In this document: piece by piece, positions 1 to 8,264 of the stretch
How the letters are laid out: the number at the start of each line of letters is the position of its first letter
Position numbering within the stretch: position 1 is the first letter of the stretch
NCBI RefSeq assembly: GCF_000621845.1
Contig: NZ_JHXF01000022.1
Location: forward strand, 1-59,829
Source of the DNA: Ruminococcus flavefaciens MA2007
GTDB taxonomy: Bacteria > Bacillota > Clostridia > Oscillospirales > Ruminococcaceae
Reading direction: 5' to 3'
DNA: 59,829 nt
The notes under the pieces: model-generated
Database searches by the model: none
Told to the model about the DNA's origin: nothing
What the model saw: only the letters and a program-made list of their open reading frames with translations
Translations under genes and position numbers: made by a program

Positions 1-2
1 GA

Positions 3-335
3 CTGGAAGGAAGTGTTCTCCACAGTGACCGTGGCTGCCAGTACACAAGCTACGCCTTCCGCAGGGAACTTGTAACAAATGGGCTCATTCAAAGCCTCAG
101 CGGCACTGCTCATTGCTATGACAACGCTCGTATGGAGAGCTTCTTTGCCACACTGAAAAAAGAAAAGCTGTATCAGATACCGACCTACAGAATGAAGCGT
201 GAAGAGGTCAAAACTGTCATCTTCAGATATATCTTCGGCTATTACAACACACAAAGGATCAACAGCTTCAACGAAGGCGGTCTCCCACCTGTGACATTAA
301 GAACTTCAACCAAGTCGGCTCATCATGCTGCCTGA
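3..335 (+). mobile_element. IS3-family transposase (orfB), C-terminal part
   Basis: This is the C-terminal piece of an IS3-type DDE transposase; the rest lies beyond the left edge. The frame is open from base 3. It shows the second catalytic Asp in an HSDRGCQYTS motif near base 27 and the catalytic Glu in NARMESFFATLKKE near base 132, followed by the family's usual YNTQR segment. A full orfB is about 280 residues and only about 110 are visible. The ORF ends at 335, only 12 bases before the stop of the convergent LysR gene, which is itself short. That fits insertion of the element into that gene. The terminal inverted repeat could not be defined. Confidence 0.9.
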
Positions 336-346
336 CTCCTGCCTAT

Positions 347-1003
347 CTAAGATTTTGAGTATTCTCTGACTGCACATTTCTTGACAATTCCATTTCTGAC
401 GGCCATATCGTGCCAGAATCCGATCTCCGACATCAGCAGGAAGCTCTCGCCGTCAAGGTCGGAGAAGGACAGCGCGGCTTCATTTGCAAGCCTGTGTGTC
501 GGCGGCAGCGAGAAGAACAGCTTTTCCGTTCCACAGGCAGTGCTGATATAGTGTTTATCCTCGGGATGAAAATGCAGCACGATCAGCTGATACTGTCCGT
601 TGTGGAGACCTTCCAGCAGTTCCGTTTCTTCCGTGATCTCCGTTTGTATCGTCATGGTCGGGTATAATTGCGACAGAAGCGGAGTCAGTTTCCATATGGG
701 TGCGGGCGCACAGACGCCAAGCGAAATCGTCCTGCGGCTGCGGTCAAAGTCACGTACCTGCTTTGCAATGCCGTCAATCTCTGACAAGGCTTTCCCGGCA
801 AGCTCAGCGGTCAGTATGCCGTTTTCGTTGAGCTCCAGCTTATTGCGGCTGCGTACAAACAGCGGTACACCAATCTCTTCCTCCAGTTTTCTCATATTCC
901 GACTCAGTGCTGGCTGCGAAAGATACAGCCGTTCGGCAGCTTCGGAAAGTGTGCCGTATTCTTTGAATGCGGCAAGCTGCCGCAGAAGATATAACTCAAA
1001 CAT
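347..1003 (-). CDS. LysR-family transcriptional regulator, C-terminally truncated
   Basis: The protein has an N-terminal winged helix-turn-helix (residues 1-60, with the typical SEAAERLYLSQPALSRNMRK helix region) and the start of a LysR substrate-binding domain. It is 218 residues long; the family is normally about 290-300. The last residues do not resemble a LysR C-terminus, and an IS3 transposase ends just beyond the stop, so the 3' part was probably lost when the element inserted. The start is the ATG at 1003, preceded by GAGGTGAT. It diverges from the flavodoxin / aldo-keto reductase / DXS-like operon and would be its expected regulator. Whether the truncated protein still binds an effector is doubtful. 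Confidence 0.85.
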   Translation of the reverse strand: MFELYLLRQLAAFKEYGTLSEAAERLYLSQPALSRNMRKLEEEIGVPLFVRSRNKLELNENGILTAELAGKALSEIDGIAKQVRDFDRSRRTISLGVCAPAPIWKLTPLLSQLYPTMTIQTEITEETELLEGLHNGQYQLIVLHFHPEDKHYISTACGTEKLFFSLPPTHRLANEAALSFSDLDGESFLLMSEIGFWHDMAVRNGIVKKCAVREYSKS

Positions 1004-1052
1004 ATCATCACCTCAGTATGATTTTGATTTATAGCAGTATCCGATATTAGCA

Positions 1053-1082
1053 TTGTACAAATCCAAAATAGTATGCTATAAT
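1053..1082 (+). promoter_or_regulatory. Promoter of the flavodoxin operon
   Basis: TTGTAC at 1053-1058 and TATAAT at 1077-1082 are separated by 18 bases and lie 75 bases before the flavodoxin start. Imperfect inverted arms built on ATCAAAATCA (1016-1029 and 1127-1140) flank it. They could be regulator sites but may be chance. Confidence 0.7.
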
Positions 1083-1157
1083 ATGCTTGTAACAGGATAT
1101 CTGTTCTGATTATAACACAAACCAGTATCAAAATCAATACCGGAAAAGAGGGATCAT

Positions 1158-1613
1158 ATGCCGGAGAGAAAATTTCTGACTGTATTCTTTTCATGGGGCG
1201 GACACACAAGAAAGGCTGCCAAAATGATCACAGAAACAACAGGCGGCGATCAGTTTGAGCTGAAACCGGAAAAGGCGTACTCAAAAATATACCCCATCTG
1301 TGTGACACAGGCGAAAAAAGAGCGTGACAAGGACTCACGGCCTTCCTATGCAGGAGTTATTGCGGATATATCACAGTATACCGACATTGTGATCGGTTAT
1401 CCGGCATGGTGGTATACCTGCCCGATGATCGTGCTGAGTTTTCTTGAGCAATACGACCTGACCGGTAAAAATGTGTATATTTTCAATACCCACGGCGGAA
1501 GCGGTTCTGTCGGCACGGACGATATCAAGAAGCTGTGCAAGGGAAATGTCCACAAAAGCATTGACGGAAATCACCTGACAGAAGCTGATGTCAGAGAATG
1601 GCTGAACCTATAA
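1158..1613 (+). CDS. Flavodoxin-like protein
   Basis: A 151-residue single-domain flavodoxin-fold protein. The N-terminal strand is followed by an FMN-phosphate loop (SWGGHTRKAAKMI, about residues 12-24). The middle GYPAWWYTCPM motif (about residues 81-91) and the later NTHGGSGSVG loop are typical of the flavodoxin_4 group. It probably carries electrons or reduces small substrates through FMN in the cytoplasm. A GAGGG ribosome binding site lies before the ATG. It is the first gene of a three-gene run with an aldo-keto reductase 18 bases downstream and a DXS-like enzyme after that. Confidence 0.85.
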   Translation: MPERKFLTVFFSWGGHTRKAAKMITETTGGDQFELKPEKAYSKIYPICVTQAKKERDKDSRPSYAGVIADISQYTDIVIGYPAWWYTCPMIVLSFLEQYDLTGKNVYIFNTHGGSGSVGTDDIKKLCKGNVHKSIDGNHLTEADVREWLNL

Positions 1614-1631
1614 GACAAGGAGGAACTTATT

Positions 1632-2492
1632 ATGGAATTCGTAACACTGAACACAGGAGCAAAAATGCCGATTGAGGGCTTCGGCGTATTTCAAGTGCCC
1701 GATGCGGCTGTCTGCGAACAGGCTGTATATGATGCAATCAAGACAGGATATCGCCTTATCGACACTGCACAAGCCTATATGAATGAAGCGGCTGTCGGAA
1801 AAGCTGTCCACCGTGCGATTGCTGACGGACTTGTAAGCCGTGAGGAACTATTCATCACCACGAAGCTGTGGGTATCAAACATGAAAACAGAAGACGGCGC
1901 CTATGCTTCTCTGAAGGAATCTCTTGCAAAGCTTGATATGGAGTATATTGATCTGATCCTGATCCATCAGCCTATGGGCGATTATTTTGCAGGCTACCGT
2001 GCGCTTGAAAAAGCTTACAAAGAGGGTTGGGTAAAGGCGATCGGCGTATCAAATTTCTATCCTGCTATTCTTGCAAATTTCTGTGAGAATGTAGAAATCA
2101 TGCCTGCTGTCAATCAGGTTGAACTGCACCCGTTCTTTACGCAGGACAGTGCGATCACGCTCATGAAGGAATACGGTATCGCACCACAGGCATGGGGACC
2201 TCTCGCAGAGGGCAGACACGGTATCTTCACCCACCATGTACTGACGGTGATCGGAGCAAAATACGGTAAGACCGCTGCACAAATTGCGCTGAAATGGAAT
2301 GCTCAGAGAGGTGTTTCGATCCTGCCAAAATCCGTTCATGTGGAACGTATGGAGCAGAATTTTGACATCTGGGACTTCACCCTTTCAGACGAGGATATGC
2401 AGAAGATCGCGGCACTTGATCTTGGGCACAGCGAGATAGTTGACCACAGCGATCCTGCATTCGTAAAGATGATAAATGGTTTCAAGATCTGA
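1632..2492 (+). CDS. Aldo/keto reductase
   Basis: A 286-residue NADPH-dependent aldo-keto reductase of the 2,5-diketo-gluconate reductase type, a full-length TIM barrel. The catalytic tetrad is visible: Asp and Tyr in DTAQAYMNEAAVG, Lys in FITTKLWVSNM, and His in LILIHQPMG. The C-terminal LPKSVHVERMEQNFDIWDF segment matches the cofactor-binding end of the family. AGGAGGA precedes the ATG. It likely reduces aldehydes or ketones in the cytoplasm. The substrate cannot be told from sequence. Confidence 0.92.
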   Translation: MEFVTLNTGAKMPIEGFGVFQVPDAAVCEQAVYDAIKTGYRLIDTAQAYMNEAAVGKAVHRAIADGLVSREELFITTKLWVSNMKTEDGAYASLKESLAKLDMEYIDLILIHQPMGDYFAGYRALEKAYKEGWVKAIGVSNFYPAILANFCENVEIMPAVNQVELHPFFTQDSAITLMKEYGIAPQAWGPLAEGRHGIFTHHVLTVIGAKYGKTAAQIALKWNAQRGVSILPKSVHVERMEQNFDIWDFTLSDEDMQKIAALDLGHSEIVDHSDPAFVKMINGFKI

Positions 2493-2505
2493 GGAGGATA
2501 AAACT

Positions 2506-4257
2506 ATGTACTTAGAAAATATCAACGGCCCTGCCGACATCAAAAAGCTGGAGGTTTCTCAGCTTCAGGTACTTGCAGATGAGACAAGAGCCGCACTCAT
2601 CAATAAGATCAGCAAAGCCGGCGGACATCAGGGACCGAACCTCGGTGTGGTGGAGCTGACTGTGGCATTTCATTATGTATTCGATTCCCCGAAGGACATG
2701 ATCGTTTTTGACGTATCCCACCAGTGCTATCCGCACAAGATCCTGACCGGAAGAAAAGAGGCATTTCTGGATGAGACGCATTTCGGCGATGTGACAGGCT
2801 ATACTAATCCGAATGAAAGTGAACACGATATGTTCATTGTCGGTCATACTTCGACCTCTGTTTCTCTGGCGCTCGGACTTGCAAAGGGACGCGACCTGAA
2901 TCAGCGCAGTGAGAATATCATTGCACTCATCGGCGACGGTTCCCTTTCGGGCGGCGAGGCGCTTGAGGCTCTCGACTACGCAGGAGAGTACGACAGGAAC
3001 CTCATTATCATCGTGAATGACAACGACCAAAGTATCGCTGAAAATCACGGCGGACTCTACAAAACGCTGAAAAAGCTCCGTGAATCAAACGGCACTGCCG
3101 AGGACAATCTGTTCCGTGCAATGGGACTGGACTACCGCTATCTCGATGACGGTCACGATACCACAAAGCTTGTTGAACTGTTTGAGAGTGTGAAGGACAT
3201 CGACCACCCTGTTGTGCTGCATATCCACACGATCAAGGGAAAAGGTCTGCCCTATGCAGAAAAAGACCGTGAAAGTTGGCACGCAGGCGGTCCCTTCCAT
3301 GTTGAGGACGGCTCTCCGCTGTATCCTTATGAGGGCGGCGAAAGTGTCATGTTCAACTGCCTGAAAGAAATGCTGGACACGAACGGGAATGCCATTGTTC
3401 TGAACGCCGCAACTCCTATGGGACTGGGCTTTGTTCAGGGTGTCCGTGAGGAATATGTTGACCGTGGACAGTTCATTGACGTCGGCATCGCAGAGGAAAA
3501 CGCAGTCGCTATGGCAGGCGGAATAGCAAGAAACGGCGGCACGGCGGTATTCGGCACATTCGCTCCTTTCTATCAGCGTACATACGACCAGATGTCACAT
3601 GATGTGTGCCTGAATGACAGTCCTGCAACTTTCCTGATACTTAGCCCCGGGGCCTACGGTATGAACTCCAATACGCATATTGCGCTCTGCGATATTCAGA
3701 TGTTTGCTCATATCCCGAATCTCATTTATCTTGCACCTGCAAGCAATGAGGAATTCGTGCAGATGTTCCGCTATGCAACCACGCAGAAGCAGCACCCTGT
3801 TGCGATCAGAGTTGTGGACAATCTGAAATCGACAGGTGTCGCTGACGATACTGATTACTCAGTTCTGAAAAACAAGATCGAACGCAAGGGCAGCAAGGTC
3901 GCACTCTTTGCAGTGGGCGGACTTGTTCCCATGGCACTGGAAGCGGCTGACAAGGTCAAGGCTCAGACCGGTACAGAGATCACGGTCATCAATCCGAGAT
4001 TTGTCAGCGGTGTAGACGAGGATCTTCTTGATTCACTGAAAAAAGACCACAGCCTTGTCATCACCATTGAGGACGGTGAAGTTATGGGCGGCTACGGACA
4101 GAATATTGCAGCATTCTACGGCGATTCTGATATGCGGGTACGCTGCCGTGGCATTTCCAAGGCGTTCCACACGGAATTCAAGGCTGAGGAACTGCTTGAT
4201 GCTCATGGTATTTCCGTGGATAAGCTGACCGCTGAGATAATCTGTGCGTTGAAATAA
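2506..4257 (+). CDS. 1-deoxy-D-xylulose-5-phosphate synthase-like transketolase
   Basis: A thiamine-diphosphate enzyme of the DXS family. N-terminal signatures GPNLGVVELTVAFHYVFD and SHQCYPHKILTGRK are followed by the TPP-binding IALIGDGSLSGGEALEA motif and NDNDQSI. The pyrimidine domain has DVGIAEENAVAMAGGIA with the conserved Glu. The start is the ATG at 2506, directly after GAGGAGG; the longer upstream reading would run into the previous gene. At 583 residues it is shorter than usual DXS (about 620), and it sits in a redox operon rather than with isoprenoid genes. It may therefore be a secondary paralogue with a different acceptor. True DXS activity is possible but unproven. Confidence 0.8.
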   Translation: MYLENINGPADIKKLEVSQLQVLADETRAALINKISKAGGHQGPNLGVVELTVAFHYVFDSPKDMIVFDVSHQCYPHKILTGRKEAFLDETHFGDVTGYTNPNESEHDMFIVGHTSTSVSLALGLAKGRDLNQRSENIIALIGDGSLSGGEALEALDYAGEYDRNLIIIVNDNDQSIAENHGGLYKTLKKLRESNGTAEDNLFRAMGLDYRYLDDGHDTTKLVELFESVKDIDHPVVLHIHTIKGKGLPYAEKDRESWHAGGPFHVEDGSPLYPYEGGESVMFNCLKEMLDTNGNAIVLNAATPMGLGFVQGVREEYVDRGQFIDVGIAEENAVAMAGGIARNGGTAVFGTFAPFYQRTYDQMSHDVCLNDSPATFLILSPGAYGMNSNTHIALCDIQMFAHIPNLIYLAPASNEEFVQMFRYATTQKQHPVAIRVVDNLKSTGVADDTDYSVLKNKIERKGSKVALFAVGGLVPMALEAADKVKAQTGTEITVINPRFVSGVDEDLLDSLKKDHSLVITIEDGEVMGGYGQNIAAFYGDSDMRVRCRGISKAFHTEFKAEELLDAHGISVDKLTAEIICALK

Positions 4258-4387
4258 TAATCTATTTCACATGAAAAGAAGTTCGCTTATTAAAGGACTA
4301 CCAATATGAAGGTCTGCGACTTTTCTGAAAGTTTGTTTCAAGACATGTGTGACGGTCAGCATGGAAAAGTGAATATAATGATACGCT

Positions 4388-4441
4388 CCCCCTCATCAGG
4401 TAGGAAACTGAGATGCTCCTGATTGGTGAGGGGGTTTTTTT
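4388..4441 (+). terminator. Intrinsic terminator after the DXS-like gene
   Basis: CCCCCTCA (4388-4395) pairs with TGAGGGGG (4427-4434), with further pairing inside the loop, followed by a run of seven T. It ends the flavodoxin operon. Confidence 0.85.
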
Positions 4442-4608
4442 ATTAATCGTTCTTGCAATCTGACAGAGTATGCAGTATAATAGAGGAAGAAAACAGCTAA
4501 AGAAGAAATGGCTTTCAATCTGAATAATTCTATTCCACGCGGAAAATATAAAAGTCTATAAATAGGCGAAAACACGTCGCTAAAAATATTCAAATCCCTC
4601 TCTGTCCG

Positions 4609-4782
4609 CCAGAATTAAAAAGCCTGTATTTCGAGGAAAACACCGAAATACAGGCTTTTCTGTTACCTACAAAAAACAGTTTTAAATGAAAATTTGCAGT
4701 CCCGTGTGCACAAAAAAACAGGTGTAATGCACACGAAATGCACACGGAATGCACCTGATGAAAGGCAGTATAACGATAATTA
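4609..4782 (+). repeat. Dispersed intergenic repeat, copy A
   Basis: One of four related intergenic copies (others near 7132, 18344 and 34316). It opens with a perfect 14-bp hairpin (arms 4620-4633 and 4644-4657) followed by TTTTCTG. It then has CACACGAAATGCACACG-type tandem motifs and ends in GGCAGTATAACGATAAT. Copies A and B are nearly identical over about 150 bases and bracket the broken GH11-like gene. The 683-base gap 4258-4941 holds this repeat, two terminator hairpins and a promoter, but no gene. Confidence 0.85.
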
Positions 4783-4796
4783 AAAACAGAAAAACG

Positions 4797-4825
4797 GAAA
4801 TCCGCCAATAACGGGCGGATTTCTT
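4797..4825. terminator. Hairpin terminator, probably bidirectional
   Basis: AAATCCGCC pairs with GGCGGATTT around a short loop. It is T-rich on the plus strand and follows copy A of the dispersed repeat. Confidence 0.6.
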
Positions 4826-4879
4826 TATAGCTATAACAAGAACAATTTCAAAACATCGGTATATTTGGCAATAAACGAC

Positions 4880-4908
4880 TTGATTTCTGCCTCTCGACTT
4901 TGTATAAT
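4880..4908 (+). promoter_or_regulatory. Promoter of the GH11-like dockerin gene
   Basis: TTGATT (4880-4885), a 17-base spacer and TATAAT (4903-4908) within TTTGTATAATAATGG. The same block recurs at 54787-54815 in front of a decayed gene start. Confidence 0.8.
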
Positions 4909-4941
4909 AATGGCATAAAATAACATCTCAGGGGGGAACAT

Positions 4942-5337
4942 ATGAAAAAAACACTGACTAAAATGTTATCTGTACTCACAGCTGTCGTATGTTTTTTGGT
5001 TGTGTCAGCCTTTAACTCGTTCACTGTAAATGCCGCTGATCAGCTGATAAAGGGAATAATAGATGACTACGTTTACGAGATTTGGAATGCTTTTTATAAA
5101 GGCGATGTTGAATATGAAAACACGGAAAACAACGGTTTTTCTGTCAACTGGAACGACATACACAATTCAACGGCACTGAAGGGAAAAGGCTTTGAAAAAA
5201 ACTCTGTAAAGGCTTATCAGGTGGAGGATTACTCTATCGATTACTCTCTTGATATCAACACCGACGGAATCGCATATGTCGGCGTTCAGGGCTGGATGCA
5301 AAATGCAACGGCTAATTTTTATATTGTTGAAGCCTAG
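4942..5337 (+). CDS. GH11-like dockerin protein, N-terminal part before an in-frame TAG
   Basis: A signal peptide (residues 1-32, ending VNA/A) is followed by the first half of a GH11 xylanase-like jelly roll. GFSVNWNDI, GKGF and GVQGWMQN match GH11 strands. The reading stops at TAG 5335-5337 exactly where GH11 proteins continue after FYIVE, and the same frame goes on with the rest of the fold (LWQPPGEEV), so this and the next entry are one gene. The position of the nucleophile Glu (NPLLEYY in the intact GH11 at 43194) reads NATANFY here, so Asn125 replaces Glu. The strong ribosome binding site AGGGGGGAA supports the start. This half is probably not a functional enzyme. Confidence 0.85.
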   Translation: MKKTLTKMLSVLTAVVCFLVVSAFNSFTVNAADQLIKGIIDDYVYEIWNAFYKGDVEYENTENNGFSVNWNDIHNSTALKGKGFEKNSVKAYQVEDYSIDYSLDINTDGIAYVGVQGWMQNATANFYIVEA

Positions 5338-5382
5338 GCATTATGGCAGCCGCCTGGAGAAGAAGTCAAAAAACTTGGCAGC

Positions 5383-7107
5383 GTGATCATCGGCGTCACT
5401 ACTTACGATCTTTTCTGGAGTTTCCACGTTGGACAGACTTTTGACGGTAGTGGCTACAATTATCCCATGTATTGGAGCGTTGCACGAAGAGACCAACTTG
5501 AGCTCAATACTAACAATCATCTTGAGGGAACTATAGATGTGGGCGAGCACTTAAGAGCATGGGCTTCAGCAGGACTTGATCTGGGATATCTTTATGATGT
5601 AAAATTCGGAATTGAGGCGTATAATTCCAACGGCTCCGCTAAGCTTATTTCAATGGACACACATATGGACATGGCTACAGAGGAGTTATTTGATAAATAC
5701 AAGGTCCATGAACCCTATGAATGGCATGATCCTCTTCCTGCAGGCAAGGACGGACGGATAATAAAGGTGGATTTTGAGACTGAAAATGATAAAGTTGGCT
5801 GCAACAGTGAAAGTACAGCAAAACTCACCAAAGATGCCTTCTTCAGCGGTGAGCAGTCATTAAACATATGCTGTGGCAAAAAAGGATCATCAGCTTTCTA
5901 TTATGAACTGGATCCTTATGACCTTCCAACTTCCACAGACGGTACTGTTGCTCGCTTCCAGACAGGAGCAAGGATATACGCAGATAAGGATACTTCTTTT
6001 GAAGTGTATTTGTACGAATACAATGATGAAGAGATATTACCGCAGAACAAAACGTATCATATTGGAAAAAGGATATGTAAAGCCGGACAATGGATAAACA
6101 TACGCGGTCTGTTCTTCGATTTCCAGCATGATAATTTCCGAAAATACAGTATTGTATTCGAAGCTGATTCAAACGTTGATTTCTATATCGATGATTTCTT
6201 CATAAGCTCTGCCGGTTCCGCAGACGATATGGCAATACAGACATTTGATGCTGAGAAACGAGGTGACCTCAACGGCGACGGTACTATAAACAGCTTCGAT
6301 CTCGTGGGATGCCGAAAAGCCTTACTGACATCTACAGGTAATTACCTCATAGATGATGGCGGCGATGTAAACGGCGATTTCAAGACAAATGTAAGTGACC
6401 TTGTGCTTCTGACAAAGTATGTTCTTGGAGTCTCGGAAGAGATCCCTCTTACGGAGAATGAAGCTTTTTTACTTACAGGCGATAATGTTTTCCGCAACAC
6501 GGACAACAATAATGCGTTTGAGGTTTCAGCCTTCAGACAAAACGATGATACTGTCAGCACCATAGTCCGCAGGGATGGCACATTTACTGCTGAATGGAAC
6601 AGAATAGCCGATTATACCTGCGGAAGTTTCACTGAATACGACGAATACGCTTCCAATTACTGCAAGGACTTCGATATTAACTATTGTGCTGATATAAGTT
6701 CAACAAATGATATAGATGTTTTTCTCCGCGGATCTGTCCAGGAAGATAACCAATGGATAGGCTTTGAGATACACGAATGCTTTAAGTGGAACAGCTATAC
6801 TAAGAGTGACATCAGCAAAGCAATAGACAGCGGAAAGTACGAAACAGTCACTGTAAACGGCGTTGAGTATTATATGAACAAGGAGTATAGAGCAGGAAAG
6901 ATAAGCAACTTATACTTCTATCGCAAGGACGATACTATGAAACACAGCGATTCATGCTTTATTGAAAACAAATACAATCTAAGCGATTTCCTTGAGGAAT
7001 GTTCCATATACAACGAAGAAATCGCCTGTGTAACGAAAATAGGAATGTATGTTGAGTCATATGATTCAAACGGCTATGCTGATTTCAAGGAGCTGAGCTT
7101 CACGTAA
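5383..7107 (+). CDS. GH11-like/CBM/dockerin/GH11-like protein, C-terminal part after the TAG
   Basis: Continuation, in the same frame, of the gene starting at 4942; open sequence resumes at 5338, and the GTG at 5383 has no ribosome binding site. In order: the rest of the first GH11-like domain (PMYWSVARRD, and the acid/base-like FGIEAYNSNGSA); a CBM22/CBM4-like beta-sandwich (about residues 125-275, with VDFYIDDFFIS); a dockerin with two calcium loops (GDLNGDGTINSFDL and GGDVNGDFKTNVSDL); and a second, very divergent GH11-like domain (GTFTAEWNRI, GFEIHECFKW, VESYDSNGYADF). In this last domain the nucleophile position is Gly, while the acid/base Glu is kept. With the stop and both nucleophiles lost, it is probably a pseudogene, or a binding protein made in two pieces. 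Confidence 0.8.
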   Translation: MIIGVTTYDLFWSFHVGQTFDGSGYNYPMYWSVARRDQLELNTNNHLEGTIDVGEHLRAWASAGLDLGYLYDVKFGIEAYNSNGSAKLISMDTHMDMATEELFDKYKVHEPYEWHDPLPAGKDGRIIKVDFETENDKVGCNSESTAKLTKDAFFSGEQSLNICCGKKGSSAFYYELDPYDLPTSTDGTVARFQTGARIYADKDTSFEVYLYEYNDEEILPQNKTYHIGKRICKAGQWINIRGLFFDFQHDNFRKYSIVFEADSNVDFYIDDFFISSAGSADDMAIQTFDAEKRGDLNGDGTINSFDLVGCRKALLTSTGNYLIDDGGDVNGDFKTNVSDLVLLTKYVLGVSEEIPLTENEAFLLTGDNVFRNTDNNNAFEVSAFRQNDDTVSTIVRRDGTFTAEWNRIADYTCGSFTEYDEYASNYCKDFDINYCADISSTNDIDVFLRGSVQEDNQWIGFEIHECFKWNSYTKSDISKAIDSGKYETVTVNGVEYYMNKEYRAGKISNLYFYRKDDTMKHSDSCFIENKYNLSDFLEECSIYNEEIACVTKIGMYVESYDSNGYADFKELSFT

Positions 7108-7131
7108 TATCGTACAAAAATGGAATTGCCC

Positions 7132-7328
7132 CCAGAATTAAAAAGCCTGTATTTCGAGGAAAACACCGAAATACAGGCTTTTCTGTTACCTACAAAAAAC
7201 AGTTTTAAATGAAAATTTTCAGTCCCGTGTGCACAAAAAAAGGTGTAATGCACACGAAATGTACACGACAGAAAGGCAGTATAACGATAATAAAAGAAGC
7301 TAGCTCCCGTGAGGGAGCAGTTGTTTTT
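7132..7328 (+). repeat. Dispersed intergenic repeat, copy B, with terminator
   Basis: Nearly identical to copy A (4609-4782), including the 14-bp hairpin (arms 7143-7156 and 7167-7180). It then continues with AGAAGC and a terminator hairpin, GCTCCC (7303-7308) pairing with GGGAGC (7313-7318), followed by TTGTTTTT. It ends the GH11-like gene. The rest of the gap to 7617 holds only the promoter below. Confidence 0.85.
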
Positions 7329-7510
7329 GTAAGTAATAAATTTATTGCTTCCACTCCGACTATATGGAGTTCCGGTTCAAATCAGGTGTGAAGATCAGCA
7401 TTGAAAAGTGAACAGATGACTTCTGCTTGAAACAATGCAAAGAGTTTTGTATATTAAGCGCATAACAACCTTTGATTTTTATGCAATTTTCCAAAGTTGT
7501 AATATAAATA

Positions 7511-7539
7511 TTGACAACTTAGTATAGGAATGATATACT
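7511..7539 (+). promoter_or_regulatory. Promoter of the NAD(P)-binding protein gene
   Basis: TTGACA (7511-7516), a 17-base spacer and TATACT (7534-7539) form a near-consensus promoter 78 bases before the start codon at 7618. Confidence 0.85.
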
Positions 7540-7617
7540 GATATCAGAAAGTTGAAACTAAATATGTTACAACTTTACAAATCACCAAAATCATGTTATA
7601 ATCAGGAGGTATTTATT

Positions 7618-8247
7618 ATGAAAATCGCAGTAGTTTGTGCAAACGGCAAGGCAGGTCAGCTTATCGTGAAAGAGGCAGTAAACAGAGGATTTGACGTTAC
7701 AGCAGTTGTCAAGGGAGAGAACAAGTCCGCTGCTCAGAACGTGATCGTGAAAGACCTGTTCGATCTGACCGAAGCAGACCTCACGGGTTTCGACGCTGTC
7801 GTAGACGCTTTCGGCGCATGGACCCCCGACACACTTCCTCAGCACTCCACTTCACTTGCTCACCTGTGCGATGTTCTTTCAGGAACTGACACAAGACTTC
7901 TCGTTGTCGGCGGTGCAGGCAGTCTGTATGTGAACGCAGAGCATACCGTTTGTGTTTCTGACGGTGCTGATTTTCCCGAAGTTTTCAAGCCGCTCGCTTC
8001 TGCTATGGCAAAGGCTCTGGGAGAACTACGTCAGAGAAATGACGTAAAATGGACATACATCAGCCCTGCCGGAGATTTTCAGGCTGACGGTGAGCGCAGC
8101 GGCAAGTACATTCTCGCAGGAGAGGAGCTGACCCTCAACGCTAAGGGCGAGAGTATTATTAGCTATGCAGATTATGCTATTGCTATGGTTGACGAGATCG
8201 AAAAAGGCGATCACATCGGTCAGCGTATCAGCGTGGTAAGAGAGTAA
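7618..8247 (+). CDS. NAD(P)H-binding protein, NmrA/atypical SDR type
   Basis: A 209-residue single-domain Rossmann protein of the NAD(P)H-binding family. The nucleotide-binding loop is at the very N-terminus (MKIAVVCANGKAGQLIVKEA, residues 1-20). LLVVGGAGSLYV and WTYISPAGDF in the middle match the family. The start is the ATG at 7618, placed by AGGAGGT; the longer reading from 7552 lacks a ribosome binding site. An Rrf2-type regulator follows 17 bases later, so the pair is likely co-transcribed and the regulator may sense stress for this gene. The substrate is unknown. Confidence 0.88.
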   Translation: MKIAVVCANGKAGQLIVKEAVNRGFDVTAVVKGENKSAAQNVIVKDLFDLTEADLTGFDAVVDAFGAWTPDTLPQHSTSLAHLCDVLSGTDTRLLVVGGAGSLYVNAEHTVCVSDGADFPEVFKPLASAMAKALGELRQRNDVKWTYISPAGDFQADGERSGKYILAGEELTLNAKGESIISYADYAIAMVDEIEKGDHIGQRISVVRE

Positions 8248-8264
8248 GAAAGAGATGAGCATCT

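Noticed and set aside
600..1034. Plus-strand ORF over the LysR gene
   Set aside because: It is a shadow of the LysR reading with Ser/Arg-rich composition and no ribosome binding site.
4700..4760. Short tandem CACACGAA motifs as a CRISPR-like array
   Set aside because: Spacing is irregular, there are only two or three units, and no cas genes are present; they belong to the dispersed repeat.
5335..5337. TAG as a programmed recoding site (for example pyrrolysine)
   Set aside because: It stands where GH11 relatives have a small loop residue, no recoding element was seen, and the domain also lacks its nucleophile; a nonsense mutation or error is simpler.
7340..7395. Possible tRNA 3' half (GGTTCAAATC T-loop-like sequence)
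   Set aside because: The T-arm bases do not pair well, and no acceptor stem, D-arm or CCA could be fitted.
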